Shown here one piece after another: positions 24,264-32,947 of a DNA stretch of 33,529 bases. This DNA is from Methanolinea sp. UBA275 (GTDB lineage Archaea > Halobacteriota > Methanomicrobia > Methanomicrobiales > Methanospirillaceae), in NCBI GenBank assembly GCA_002506105.1, contig DAWU01000026.1, forward strand, positions 1 to 33,529, in the 5' to 3' direction. The translations under genes were made by a program, and so were the position numbers. The notes under the pieces were generated by a model. The model searched no databases and was not told the origin of the DNA. It saw only the letters and a list, made by a program, of their open reading frames with translations. Numbering within the stretch: the stretch's first letter is position 1; each line of letters opens with the position of its first letter.

Positions 24264-25490
24264 ATGAGGATCTGCATCATAGGTGGAGGCCTGACCGGCC
24301 TGACCGCAGCGTATCACCTGGGAAACGACCATGAGGTCGATGTATATGAAAAACGCCGCTCCCTCGGGGGTTGCCTTTCATCCTATGAAATCGGGGACTA
24401 TCACATAGAGGAATTCTACCATCACTGCTTTGCATGGGATACCCGTCTCATTTCTCTCATGGAATCGCTTCACATTTCAGACCGGCTCGAATGGCTGAAA
24501 GGGACCACCGGGTATTTCGCGGGAGGAACCGTATACCCTCTCAATACTCCCGGAGAGATTCTCAAATACCCTCTCCTCACCTTCCCTGATAAGATGAGAC
24601 TTGGTCTCCTGACCCTTCAGTCCAGGAAGATGGATGTTGAATCGCTCGATCATATCACCGCCAGGGACTTTATAGTCAGAAGGATAGGAGAGCGTGCATA
24701 CAATTCATTCTTCGAGCCCCTGCTTGTCAGTAAGTTCGGGGATTCGAGGAATGATATCTCAGCGGCCTGGCTGATCAGCCGCATCGGAATACGCTCGAAC
24801 CGGGGAATCTCTGGAGAGAGCCTTGGATACCTTAAGGGAGGTTTCCATATGCTCGTTGATGCACTCTCCACACACGTAGGCAGGCAGTGTATCATCCGGC
24901 TTCATGATCCTGTAACCTCAATCACCCGGGAACATGGCAAATGGAACGTACACGGGAAGCTGTATGATACGGTCATCTCCACAATACCTCCCAACCTCCT
25001 TGCAGGGTCCGGACTTCCGGAAAGCCTTTCTATTCCTTACCAGGGAGCTGCCTGCATGCTCCTGTCCCTCGATCAGGATGTGACATCGGGTACCTACTGG
25101 CTTAACATGAGAGAGAGAGCCCCGTATGGTGCGGTCATCAGCCATACAAACTTTGTCCCTGTCGAACGGTACGGGGAGCGCCTTGTATACCTTGCCTCCT
25201 ACTTCCAGGGAACTGTCCCCGTAGGCCTCGATCACCGGATGATAGACGATTTCTGTCAAAGGTTCCATGTAGATTCCGCTGCTATCCGGTGGCACAGGAT
25301 GGCTGTCGATCCGTATGCCGGCCCACTGTATACGGTCAATTTCCGGAAAAAGATCCTCCCTTACGAAAAAAACGGCCTGTATCTTGCGGGAATGTTCTCA
25401 TTCCCCAACTACCCCGAGAGGAGCATGAATGGTGCTGTCGTTGCAGGGGAAGAGGTAGCTGACCTGGTCTCCAGGGGGGTATCAGGCTGA
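24264..25490 (+). CDS. NAD(P)/FAD-dependent oxidoreductase, amine oxidase/UDP-galactopyranose mutase-like
   Basis: A 408-residue flavoprotein with the N-terminal dinucleotide-binding fold MRICIIGGGLTGLTAAYHL, the acidic residue ending strand two (DVYEK) and a following SLGGCLSSY, as in protoporphyrinogen oxidase, phytoene desaturase and UDP-galactopyranose mutase-like enzymes. A C-terminal FAD segment (NGLYLAGMFSFPNYPERSMNGAV) closes the Rossmann domain. The substrate is not identifiable. It heads an operon with a GT2 transferase, a flippase-like protein and a DUF2298 protein, so a role in modifying a membrane lipid, polyprenol or sugar precursor is plausible but unproven. SD at the start is weak (gtgag). 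Confidence 0.8.
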   Translation: MRICIIGGGLTGLTAAYHLGNDHEVDVYEKRRSLGGCLSSYEIGDYHIEEFYHHCFAWDTRLISLMESLHISDRLEWLKGTTGYFAGGTVYPLNTPGEILKYPLLTFPDKMRLGLLTLQSRKMDVESLDHITARDFIVRRIGERAYNSFFEPLLVSKFGDSRNDISAAWLISRIGIRSNRGISGESLGYLKGGFHMLVDALSTHVGRQCIIRLHDPVTSITREHGKWNVHGKLYDTVISTIPPNLLAGSGLPESLSIPYQGAACMLLSLDQDVTSGTYWLNMRERAPYGAVISHTNFVPVERYGERLVYLASYFQGTVPVGLDHRMIDDFCQRFHVDSAAIRWHRMAVDPYAGPLYTVNFRKKILPYEKNGLYLAGMFSFPNYPERSMNGAVVAGEEVADLVSRGVSG

Positions 25491-25492
25491 AC

Positions 25493-26209
25493 ATGCAAAG
25501 CCCGGTCCTTTCAGCGGTTATCCCCGTGTATAATGACAGGGAGAGCCTTGAAGCGGCAATACCCTCGTCTTTGGAAATCCTTGAAACAATCGATCCGGAA
25601 TTTGAACTCATCATTGCCGAAGACGGAAGCACGGACGGATCCGCGAATCTGGTGAAAGGATGGGAAACCCGTGATCCAAGAGTGAGGCTCCTCCACAGTG
25701 ATGTCCGACTTGGCCGTGGACGGGCCCTTACGCGGGCTTTCCACTCAGCCAAGGGAGGTATTGTCTGCTATTTTGATGTGGACATGGCCACAGACATTTC
25801 CCACCTCCCGGAACTGATCGGGGCTATAAGGGATGGATTCGATATTGCAACAGGATCACGGCTTCTCCCGGAAAGCAGGATTGTCAGGAGCGGGAACCGG
25901 GAAATTGCAAGCAGGGGCTATAATTTCCTTGTAAGGACATTCCTCCATAGTGCCATATACGATCACCAGTGCGGATTCAAGGCCTTTCAAAAAGATCGAA
26001 TCCTTCCCCTTCTCTCATCTGTCCGTGATACGCACTGGTTCTGGGACACCGAGGTGCTGGTCAGGGGACAGCGTGCCAACTATCGCATCAGGGAATTCCC
26101 GGTACGATGGAGGGAAGGCCGGGGGACAACGGTCCGGAAAAATGATGTATTGACCATGGGGAGATCAATTCTTCGGCTATGGTGGCAACTCCATGTGGAA
26201 AAAGGTTAG
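25493..26209 (+). CDS. Glycosyltransferase family 2, dolichyl-phosphate type
   Basis: A 238-residue GT-A glycosyltransferase. Motifs: AVIPVYNDRESL at the start, IIAEDGSTDGS (residues 40-50; nucleotide-sugar contact), the metal-binding FDVDMATD (94-101), and the GRGRALTRAF helix typical of dolichyl-phosphate-glucose/mannose synthases. CGFKAFQK and DTHWFWDTEVLVRG are the acceptor-side signatures. It has no C-terminal membrane helices of its own. Probable role: transfer of a sugar from a nucleotide donor to a polyprenyl phosphate. It starts 2 bp after the oxidoreductase stop and overlaps the flippase-like gene by 17 bp. Confidence 0.88.
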   Translation: MQSPVLSAVIPVYNDRESLEAAIPSSLEILETIDPEFELIIAEDGSTDGSANLVKGWETRDPRVRLLHSDVRLGRGRALTRAFHSAKGGIVCYFDVDMATDISHLPELIGAIRDGFDIATGSRLLPESRIVRSGNREIASRGYNFLVRTFLHSAIYDHQCGFKAFQKDRILPLLSSVRDTHWFWDTEVLVRGQRANYRIREFPVRWREGRGTTVRKNDVLTMGRSILRLWWQLHVEKG

Positions 26210-27164
26210 CACCATTGCACTCTCTACCTTCATCGCGGTGGGGATCATCTTTTTTATGCTTTTTTCTGTGTGGGATGATCTCCTCCTCGCGGTCGAACAT
26301 GCAATATGGTACTACCTCATCTTAGCAGCCCTTGTCTGCCTGGCTGCCTGGTGGCTCAGGGGACTCCGGTACAGGAGCATACTCTCGTCGCTCCAGATCC
26401 CGGTTGGCATCAACTTCTCAACAGCCTGTATCTTTGTCTCCCAGACCGCCAACCTGATCGTTCCTGCCCGGCTCGGGGATCTGGTCAGGATATTCATTCT
26501 CGGGCACGAACATCAGGCACCTGTCTCAAAGGGTATTTCGTCACTTGTTGTCGAGAGGGTATTTGACATCCTGACAGTCGCCCTGCTCGGGGCTGTTGCC
26601 CTGTTATTTGTCCTTGATGTTCCCGAATGGTTCTATACGCTGATTATTATCCCCCTTGTTGCCGGGGCGGTTTTTTTTGGGATCCTGTTCTTCGCAGGTA
26701 AATTATCTTCAGAAAACCGGATTATCCAGTACCTGTTCACCCTCATCGAACAGATCCGGGAGGTTTCACTCTCCCTCAAATCAGTGGTGCTCCTCTCCAC
26801 AAGTTCCATTGTCATATGGCTCATGGATGTCATGGTCTGCATGTTCGTCGTGCTCATGTTCCAGGACCAGATACCCCTGGCGGTTGTTGTCCTTGCCATT
26901 GTAGTCGGAAACCTGGTAAAAGCAGTGCCTGTTACACCGGGAGGAGTCGGGACCTACGAACTTGCGATGGCAGGAACTCTCACTCTGGCAGGAGTTCCCT
27001 TCGCGGAGGCGACCATGATCGCAGTTATAGACCACCTTATCAAGAACCTTATCACCGCCATAGGTGGGATCGTCTCCATCTACTATTTCGGCGGGTGGGT
27101 CCTGGACAGCATTAAAAATGCCCTCCAGAAGCGTTTCGGGGGGATGAAGTCTGACAGGGTATGA
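26193..27164 (+). CDS. Flippase-like membrane protein (lysylphosphatidylglycerol synthase TM / UPF0104 family)
   Basis: A 323-residue integral membrane protein with about seven to eight hydrophobic helices. It matches the flippase-like domain family (the transmembrane part shared with MprF and AglD), including TANLIVPARLGDLVR, SSLVVERVFDILTVALLG and the C-terminal VTPGGVGTYELAMAG. Members are believed to move or present lipid-linked substrates across the membrane; activity here is inferred. The gene overlaps the GT2 gene by 17 bp, so the pair is probably translated together. A polyprenyl-phosphate-sugar would be the natural cargo. Confidence 0.87.
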   Translation: MWKKVSTIALSTFIAVGIIFFMLFSVWDDLLLAVEHAIWYYLILAALVCLAAWWLRGLRYRSILSSLQIPVGINFSTACIFVSQTANLIVPARLGDLVRIFILGHEHQAPVSKGISSLVVERVFDILTVALLGAVALLFVLDVPEWFYTLIIIPLVAGAVFFGILFFAGKLSSENRIIQYLFTLIEQIREVSLSLKSVVLLSTSSIVIWLMDVMVCMFVVLMFQDQIPLAVVVLAIVVGNLVKAVPVTPGGVGTYELAMAGTLTLAGVPFAEATMIAVIDHLIKNLITAIGGIVSIYYFGGWVLDSIKNALQKRFGGMKSDRV

Positions 27165-27201
27165 GATCCAGGTCCTATCCGTTTCCTCGTGGCTTCTCCT
27201 C

Positions 27202-29286
27202 GTGTTCTTTTTGCAGCTCGCCGTCTGGCCATACCTGAAAAATTCCTGCAGGGAATTTGCGTATCCCGTCTCATTCCCTTCGTCAATCCTTTTCTTTACC
27301 CTCATCTCCTGGTATTGCGGGCTTCTCAGGCTCCCGGTGCACCTGGCGCTGGCCCCCTTTGTCATCCTCTTTCTGTATGCAGCCTGGCGGGGTGAATACA
27401 CATGGGATGCATTGAAGGGGCAGGGGAAATGGGCATTCATCTTTCTCCTCTTCTTCTTCTCGATGATCAGTGTCCGTTTCGTGAATCCCAGCATTTCATA
27501 TGCTGAAAAATTCATGGATCATGCATTCCTGGCATCAATCATGCGAGTGCCGCAGGTCCCGCCACTCGACCCCTGGTTCCTTGGCGGGTACCTTGATGTC
27601 TATTATTACCTTGGCTACTGGATCTTCGGGGCTTTAGGTATTGTAAGCGGGGTGCCTTCATATATCACGTTTAACCTGGCCCTTCCAACTGTCCTCGGCC
27701 TCTCCGCCATGACGATGTACGCCATCGGACAGCTCCTGACAAAGAGATATGCATTCCTTACCCTTGCCACATTCCTTCTGGTAAACCCATCCTTCATCTG
27801 GCAGATCATCCAGGGAAAAACCCTCGGATCGGTCTTCTGGGACAGTACACGGACTATTCCCAATACGATCAATGAATATCCACTCTTCTCATTCCTGTGG
27901 GGTGATGTCCATCCCCATGTCATCGGAATATTCAACCAGGTGCTTTTCCTCTTCCTGATGGTCTATGCATGGACCCGGTGGAACTCGCTTGGTCCGAAGG
28001 ACAGGATGTATATTATCCTGCTCTCCGCGATGAGCCTCGGCTCCATGCCGCTCATCAATACGTGGGATGTCATCGTATACGCTCCTGTCACCGTCCTGAC
28101 CGGCCTGATACTGTGGTACCACGATGGACGCACCGACGCACCTCTGAATGCGGGTATCCTGGAGATCCTAAAAGTGACATCAAGGAGGATGAAAGAGGGG
28201 TTCATTGCTCATGTGCGAGGTGGGATAAGGGGGTCTTTCCGGGATCTTCGGATTCACCCTGGCTGCGTTGCCGCGTCTCCCTTTGCGTTCCTTGTATCTG
28301 TGCCAGTACTCGCAGTTCTCGCTTATCTGCCGTTCTACCTCCAGATGAACACACGGGGCGTCCAGGGTGTAGGCCTTGTCCACACCCCCACGAACCCTGT
28401 TGATTTTCTTCTTGTGCATGGGTTCTTCCTGTTCCTGATAATCATCTGCCTTATTTCCGATATCAGGGACCGCCCGTGGCTCCTGGTGTTCCCTTTCGCC
28501 ATCGCTCTCATCGGGTATGTCGCTGCTGCTCTGGCAGCCCTTCCCCTTGTCTACCTGGCAACACGGAAAGGTAGGTCTTCCGCTGATATCGTTGCCATCC
28601 TCGGCCTTTCCATTCTCATCATGTGCGAGGTGTTCTACCTTGTGGATAACATGGGCGACACCTATTACCGGATGAACACCCTCTTCAAATTCTATATTGC
28701 CGCATGGCTGATGATGGGAGCTTCTTCGCTCGCGATGCTCGCACGCCTGCTCGACAGGATGACAGGTACTCTGTCATTTCCGCGATGGGCATCCCGGGTT
28801 GCGCTGGTCGCAGTCTCAGTGGCGCTCCTCGTCATACCGCTGGTGCTTCCGCTTGATTCCCCATACCGTGGGGCTTCACTCGACGGGCTCGACTATCTGA
28901 ACAGCGCTCACCCGGGTGATGCAGAGGCAGTAGCATTCCTGCGAACCATTCCCGGGAATATCGGCATCGTTGAGGCTGAGGGAGGTGACTATACCTATTA
29001 TTCGCGGGTGTCCTCCTTCACCGGCATACCTGCGGTGATCGGCTGGTCGTTCCATGAGTACATGTGGCGCGATGAAGGGGACGGCTGGTATGGCAGGAGG
29101 ATGGCAGATGTGAAGACCATGTATGAACAGCCAGACAGGACCGAGTCCCTGATGCGGACCTATAACGCAACCCACATCTATGTCGGGGAACTTGAACGGG
29201 AACGATACACCGTCCGGGTACGCGATGCAGGATTGCCCATACTCTACGATCGCGGGGGAGTACAGATTTATTCCCTTCCTGCCTGA
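27202..29286 (+). CDS. DUF2298 multi-spanning membrane protein
   Basis: A protein of at least 694 residues with more than ten hydrophobic helices. DUF2298 signatures are clear: PLDPWFLGGYLDVYYYLGYW near residues 113-135, and EYPLFSFLWGDVHPHVIG around 226-243; both resemble acidic catalytic loops of GT-C glycosyltransferases. The C-terminal ~130 residues are soluble. The start is unclear: GTG 27202 has no SD, and the frame is open upstream to a stop at 27145, with the same hydrophobic character (VSSWLLLVFF), so the true start may lie just after the previous stop. Likely extracytoplasmic glycosyl transfer from a lipid carrier; inference. Confidence 0.8.
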   Translation: MFFLQLAVWPYLKNSCREFAYPVSFPSSILFFTLISWYCGLLRLPVHLALAPFVILFLYAAWRGEYTWDALKGQGKWAFIFLLFFFSMISVRFVNPSISYAEKFMDHAFLASIMRVPQVPPLDPWFLGGYLDVYYYLGYWIFGALGIVSGVPSYITFNLALPTVLGLSAMTMYAIGQLLTKRYAFLTLATFLLVNPSFIWQIIQGKTLGSVFWDSTRTIPNTINEYPLFSFLWGDVHPHVIGIFNQVLFLFLMVYAWTRWNSLGPKDRMYIILLSAMSLGSMPLINTWDVIVYAPVTVLTGLILWYHDGRTDAPLNAGILEILKVTSRRMKEGFIAHVRGGIRGSFRDLRIHPGCVAASPFAFLVSVPVLAVLAYLPFYLQMNTRGVQGVGLVHTPTNPVDFLLVHGFFLFLIIICLISDIRDRPWLLVFPFAIALIGYVAAALAALPLVYLATRKGRSSADIVAILGLSILIMCEVFYLVDNMGDTYYRMNTLFKFYIAAWLMMGASSLAMLARLLDRMTGTLSFPRWASRVALVAVSVALLVIPLVLPLDSPYRGASLDGLDYLNSAHPGDAEAVAFLRTIPGNIGIVEAEGGDYTYYSRVSSFTGIPAVIGWSFHEYMWRDEGDGWYGRRMADVKTMYEQPDRTESLMRTYNATHIYVGELERERYTVRVRDAGLPILYDRGGVQIYSLPA

Positions 29287-29319
29287 TTTCGGCCTTAAAA
29301 AATCCAGGAAAACCGTGCT

Positions 29320-29422
29320 CTTCCAAACCTTTATGTTCGCACCTGTCGAAATGATATGGCTACATCGTCGTTACTGACTGATGAGTGATGAGGGAGAACG
29401 CTACTCCTGAATGAGGTGAGTT
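29320..29422 (+). promoter_or_regulatory. Promoter and RBS of the rpl7ae operon
   Basis: The sequence ccaaacctttatgttcgc (about 29323-29340) resembles an archaeal BRE plus TATA box and would place transcription initiation near 29358-29362. A gaggtgag ribosome-binding sequence lies right before the ATG at 29423. The assignment rests on consensus similarity only. Confidence 0.5.
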
Positions 29423-29791
29423 ATGGCAAAGACATACGTGAAATTCCAGGTTTCTGAAGAGATTCAGAACAAGGCCCTTGAAGCCCTGGAGGTAGCCAGG
29501 GACACGGGCAAGATCAAGAAGGGATCCAACGAGGCGACCAAGGCAATTGAACGCAGTATCGCCTCGCTTGTGCTGATTGGGGCTGATGTTGAGCCGGAAG
29601 AGATCGTGATGCATCTTCCGCCGCTCTGCGAGGAGAAGAAAATACCATTTGTCTTCATCAACAAGCAGAACGATATCGGCACCGCCAGCGGGCTTGACGT
29701 GGGATCTGCTGCTGCTGCTATTGTCAAGCCGGGAAAAGCCAAAGATATGATCGACGATATCGTAAAGCAGGTAAGCGACCTGAGAGCGTGA
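29423..29791 (+). CDS. rpl7ae: 50S ribosomal protein L7Ae
   Basis: A 122-residue L7Ae protein. It binds kink-turns in 23S rRNA and also serves in box C/D and H/ACA guide RNPs and RNase P in archaea. The kink-turn-binding motif GSNEATKAIER (residues about 37-47), IGADVEPEEIVMHLPPLCEE and the C-terminal DVGSAAAAIV are diagnostic. First gene of the conserved archaeal string rpl7ae-rps28e-rpl24e-ndk. Confidence 0.97.
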   Translation: MAKTYVKFQVSEEIQNKALEALEVARDTGKIKKGSNEATKAIERSIASLVLIGADVEPEEIVMHLPPLCEEKKIPFVFINKQNDIGTASGLDVGSAAAAIVKPGKAKDMIDDIVKQVSDLRA

Positions 29792-29798
29792 ACTGGCC

Positions 29799-30008
29799 AT
29801 GGCAGATGAGGGTACTCCCGCAGAGGTTATCGAGGTGATTGGCTCCACCGGGATGCACGGGGAGGCCATGCAGGTGAAATGCAGAATCCTTGACGGCAAC
29901 AACAAAGGCCGGATCATCACCCGCAATACAGTCGGACCAATCCGGGAGGGGGATGTATTGATGCTGCTCGAGACCGAACGCGAGGCCAAGAAACTTTCCC
30001 GGAGATGA
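29799..30008 (+). CDS. rps28e: 30S ribosomal protein S28e
   Basis: A 69-residue small-subunit protein with the S1-like beta barrel of S28e. The signature VIGSTGMHGEAMQVKCRILDG, RIITRNTVGPIREGDVL and the C-terminal LLETEREAKKLSRR is highly conserved. It begins 7 bp after the L7Ae stop within the same operon. Confidence 0.96.
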   Translation: MADEGTPAEVIEVIGSTGMHGEAMQVKCRILDGNNKGRIITRNTVGPIREGDVLMLLETEREAKKLSRR

Positions 30009-30015
30009 GGGAACA

Positions 30016-30207
30016 ATGGTCGAACAGAGAAACTGCAGTTTCTGCGGGAATGCTATTGAGCCCGGAACGGGCAAGATGTTCGTGAAGAAAGACGGGACGG
30101 TTTTTTATTTCTGCAGCACAAAATGCCAGAACAACTACCGCCTTGGCAGAGCTTCACGCAGGGTTCCCTGGACCCAGGCCGGAAGAAAGGCCATGGGAAA
30201 GGAGTAA
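30016..30207 (+). CDS. rpl24e: 50S ribosomal protein L24e
   Basis: A 63-residue zinc-ribbon ribosomal protein. The four cysteine ligands are seen as CSFCG (C7, C10) and FCSTKC (C33, C37). PGTGKMFVKKDGTVFYF between them is characteristic. It follows S28e by 7 bp and precedes ndk by 7 bp. Confidence 0.96.
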   Translation: MVEQRNCSFCGNAIEPGTGKMFVKKDGTVFYFCSTKCQNNYRLGRASRRVPWTQAGRKAMGKE

Positions 30208-30214
30208 CCGAGGT

Positions 30215-30664
30215 ATGGACCGTACCTTTGTGATGGTCAAACCTGACGGAGTAGCCAGGGGACTTATCGGAGAGGTTGTCTCGCGGCTGGAACGGAAAGG
30301 GTTCAAACTGGTCGCTGCACGACTCGAGAAACTTCCCGAAAAACGGGTGATGGATCAGTATAAGGAGCATCTCGAGAAATCCTTCTTCCCTTCGCTGCGG
30401 CATTACATTGAGAGCGGCCCCTGCTTCCTGATGGTGTGGGAAGGCAGAGACGCTGCAGCAGTGGTAAGGAGGATGGTTGGAGCGACGAACCCTGCCGAGG
30501 CGGCAGCTGGTACAATCCGAGGCGACCTTGCGATGGATGTGGGAAGGAATGTTATTCATGCCTCCGATTCCCCTCAAAGCGCCTCCCGCGAGATCGCAAT
30601 ACACTTCACACCCCAGGAGCTTGCCTCCTACAAGCGGGTCGATGAAGCGGTCCTTTACGAGTAA
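30215..30664 (+). CDS. ndk: Nucleoside diphosphate kinase
   Basis: A 149-residue enzyme that transfers the gamma-phosphate of ATP to nucleoside diphosphates through a phosphohistidine. The active-site His is H115 in NVIHASDS; FVMVKPDGVARGLIGE at the start and the TNPAEAAAGTIRGD loop bind nucleotide. The ATG at 30215 after cgaggt gives the standard length; the open frame further upstream overlaps rpl24e and is not conserved in character. In many archaea infB follows ndk, but here the next gene is an unrelated hydrolase after about 140 bp. Confidence 0.96.
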   Translation: MDRTFVMVKPDGVARGLIGEVVSRLERKGFKLVAARLEKLPEKRVMDQYKEHLEKSFFPSLRHYIESGPCFLMVWEGRDAAAVVRRMVGATNPAEAAAGTIRGDLAMDVGRNVIHASDSPQSASREIAIHFTPQELASYKRVDEAVLYE

Positions 30665-30666
30665 AT

Positions 30667-30676
30667 CTTTTTTTTA
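30667..30676 (+). terminator. T8 terminator candidate after ndk
   Basis: An uninterrupted run of eight T (30668-30675) begins 4 bp after the ndk stop codon. Oligo-T tracts terminate archaeal transcription, so this plausibly ends the rpl7ae-rps28e-rpl24e-ndk transcript. Confidence 0.5.
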
Positions 30677-30802
30677 CCGCTGACCACTCAATTTCAACGA
30701 ACACTACCACTCAATACAGATCCATCCAGGACGTGTTCGCTGAGGGATGATGAGGGTTCTCGCAGGAAATATCAAAATACCTCCGCCGCCCACACCAATG
30801 AT

Positions 30803-31600
30803 ATGAAGCTCTTCTGCGCCCAGGTCGCGAGCGTGTGGGAGAACCCTGATGCAACGCTGGAAAAGGTGGAGCCATGCATCGCACGGGCATCGCGTGAAGG
30901 GGGAGACCTCATCTGCTTTCCCGAGCAGTTTGCCACAGGGTGGGACCCTGAATCTACCCTGCACGTGCAGGGAATTGAAGGGCCGATCGTCCGCAGGCTC
31001 CAGTCACTCGCAGAAGAGTATTCCATTGCAATCCTGGGATCATTCAGGGAGGCAACCGCAACGCTCCCCCGCAACACCTGTACTGTGGTGACCGCTGACG
31101 GAGCGATCTCCACCACATATTCAAAATGCCATCTCTTCTCACCTGCACACGAAGATCGGATGTACCGCAGGGGAGATGCCATTTCCACGTTCTCACTCGC
31201 AGGGATGGACATTGGTCTCGCGATATGCTATGATCTGCGATTCACCTCTCTCTTCCGGTTGTATGCTGATGCGGGGGTCCGGGCGGTGCTGGTTCCCTCT
31301 GCGTGGCCGGAATCCCGGCTCCAGCACTGGGAGCTTTTCATTAGGGCGAGGGCAGTGGAATATCAGTTCTACATCGCAGGGATCAACCCTGCGGGTATTA
31401 CCCCTGTAGACTCGTATGCGGGAGGCTCGATGGTGGCTGATCCTACCGGAGGTCTCCTCTTTCATGCAGGAAGGCATGAGGAACTCCACTCCTGCGATCT
31501 CGACGGCGAGTATATTGCCCGGGTTCGTGCGGCATTCCCCGTCAACAGGGACAGGCGCGATGACCTCGCCTCCATATCTGAAAACACTACAAAGCACTAG
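30803..31600 (+). CDS. Carbon-nitrogen hydrolase (nitrilase superfamily)
   Basis: A 265-residue nitrilase-superfamily amidase. The Glu-Lys-Cys catalytic triad can be placed at E41 (CFPEQFATGW), K108 (YSKCHLFS) and C142 (AICYDLRF). The length and NYxxD-less arrangement resemble the omega-amidase/Nit-type branches, which hydrolyse small amides such as deaminated glutathione or alpha-ketoglutaramate; the substrate here is unknown. A TATA-like atcaaaatac (about 30770-30780) lies roughly 25-30 bp upstream of the ATG with no SD, suggesting a nearly leaderless transcript. Separate from the ribosomal operon. Confidence 0.88.
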   Translation: MKLFCAQVASVWENPDATLEKVEPCIARASREGGDLICFPEQFATGWDPESTLHVQGIEGPIVRRLQSLAEEYSIAILGSFREATATLPRNTCTVVTADGAISTTYSKCHLFSPAHEDRMYRRGDAISTFSLAGMDIGLAICYDLRFTSLFRLYADAGVRAVLVPSAWPESRLQHWELFIRARAVEYQFYIAGINPAGITPVDSYAGGSMVADPTGGLLFHAGRHEELHSCDLDGEYIARVRAAFPVNRDRRDDLASISENTTKH

Positions 31601-31738
31601 ATCTCCCGGGTTGTGCGATTTCCTTTTCACTCCTCTATCCCAACAATAGACTCACTGCGCACACTCCGTATCCTCTCATACTACCTTATCCTGCACGGTG
31701 CAGTTCCTTTTTCCCCTCGGAATGCACACCTAGTATCC

Positions 31739-32947
31739 ATGTTCCGTCTCGTGTGCGTAGAATGCGGGAAAACCTTCCCGCCCGACGAGATTGTCTATAA
31801 CTGCACGTCATGCGGCCACCTGCTTGCCGTCAAATATGACCTCGATTCCCTCAGTGTTGACAGGAGTGAATGGAACCGGAGACCGCTCTCGGTCTGGCGT
31901 TATCGCGAGATCCTCCCGGTCTCGATTTCTCCCGTATCGCTCCAGGAAGGGGGGACCCCACTTTACCACCTCTCACGTATCGGCGAGGATATCGGGCTCC
32001 CTCACCTCTATGTGAAGCACGAGGGAATGAATCCCACGGGGTCATTCAAGGACCGGGGCATGACTGTCGGGGTGAGCATGGCACTCCAGCTGAAGAAATC
32101 CTCGGTCGCCTGCGCAAGCACCGGCAACACATCGGCAAGCCTCGCGGCCTATGCGGCAAAAGCGGGAATCCCGGCAGTAGTCCTCCTCCCTTCAGGGAAG
32201 GTTGCACTCGGGAAGGTTGCCCAGGCCCTGATGCATGGCGCTAAAGTTATCTCCATCCGGGGAAATTTTGACAGGGCTCTCGAGATGGTGCACGAGCTGT
32301 GCCTTTCTCACGGATTGTACCTTCTCAATTCGGTCAATCCTTTCAGGCTTGAAGGGCAGAAGACTATCGGTTTTGAGGCGGTGGACCAGCTGGGAACTGT
32401 CCCGGATCGCATGGTCTTACCGGTCGGGAATGCAGGGAACATCTCCGCGGTGTACAAGGGTTTCACCGAACTCGCATCCCTGGGACTCATGGAAAGGATG
32501 CCCATGATGACCGGCATACAGGCTGCAGGATCAAGCCCGATCGTCAGGGCAGTGCACCAGGACCTGCCGGAAGTCATTCCCGAAGAACACCCGGAGACTG
32601 TGGCAACCGCCATCAGGATAGGAGCCCCGGTGAATGCTGAAAAGGCACTTACTGCTATTAGGAAAACCGGAGGGACTGCCGAGTCTGTGACTGACAAGGA
32701 GATTCTTGCCATGCAGAAGGCCCTTGCAAGGCTGGAAGGTATCGGTGTCGAACCCGCGTCGGCAGCATCTGTTGCAGGAGTGAAGAAACTTGTTGAGATG
32801 GGTGCAATCGACCGCGATGAGAGAATTGTGTGCGTAGTAACCGGGCACCTCCTCAAAGACCCGGAGACGGTGATAGGGCAATGCGAACCCCCAGTGGAGA
32901 TCGAGGCAGATCTGCCCTCCTTGCTCTCTGCCTTGCAATTATCCTGA
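31739..32947 (+). CDS. thrC: Threonine synthase
   Basis: A 402-residue PLP enzyme converting O-phosphohomoserine to threonine. An N-terminal zinc-ribbon-like segment (C6, C9, C22, C25) as in many archaeal ThrC proteins precedes the fold-type-II domain. The PLP-binding Lys is K104 in NPTGSFKDRGM; the phosphate-binding loop is VGNAGNIS, and the serine/threonine dehydratase-like STGNTSASLAAYAAKAG region is intact. The frame is open upstream to 31613, but the ATG at 31739 matches the family start; no SD is seen, consistent with a leaderless message. The 3' end overlaps the following gene by 67 bp. Confidence 0.92.
   Translation: MFRLVCVECGKTFPPDEIVYNCTSCGHLLAVKYDLDSLSVDRSEWNRRPLSVWRYREILPVSISPVSLQEGGTPLYHLSRIGEDIGLPHLYVKHEGMNPTGSFKDRGMTVGVSMALQLKKSSVACASTGNTSASLAAYAAKAGIPAVVLLPSGKVALGKVAQALMHGAKVISIRGNFDRALEMVHELCLSHGLYLLNSVNPFRLEGQKTIGFEAVDQLGTVPDRMVLPVGNAGNISAVYKGFTELASLGLMERMPMMTGIQAAGSSPIVRAVHQDLPEVIPEEHPETVATAIRIGAPVNAEKALTAIRKTGGTAESVTDKEILAMQKALARLEGIGVEPASAASVAGVKKLVEMGAIDRDERIVCVVTGHLLKDPETVIGQCEPPVEIEADLPSLLSALQLS

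Noticed and set aside
24083..24280. 65-codon minus-strand frame directly upstream of cetZ, ending just before its ATG
   Set aside because: Its start lies antisense inside the first codons of the divergent oxidoreductase gene, it has no SD and most of it covers the promoter region. A short CVICG motif near its end is intriguing but not enough.
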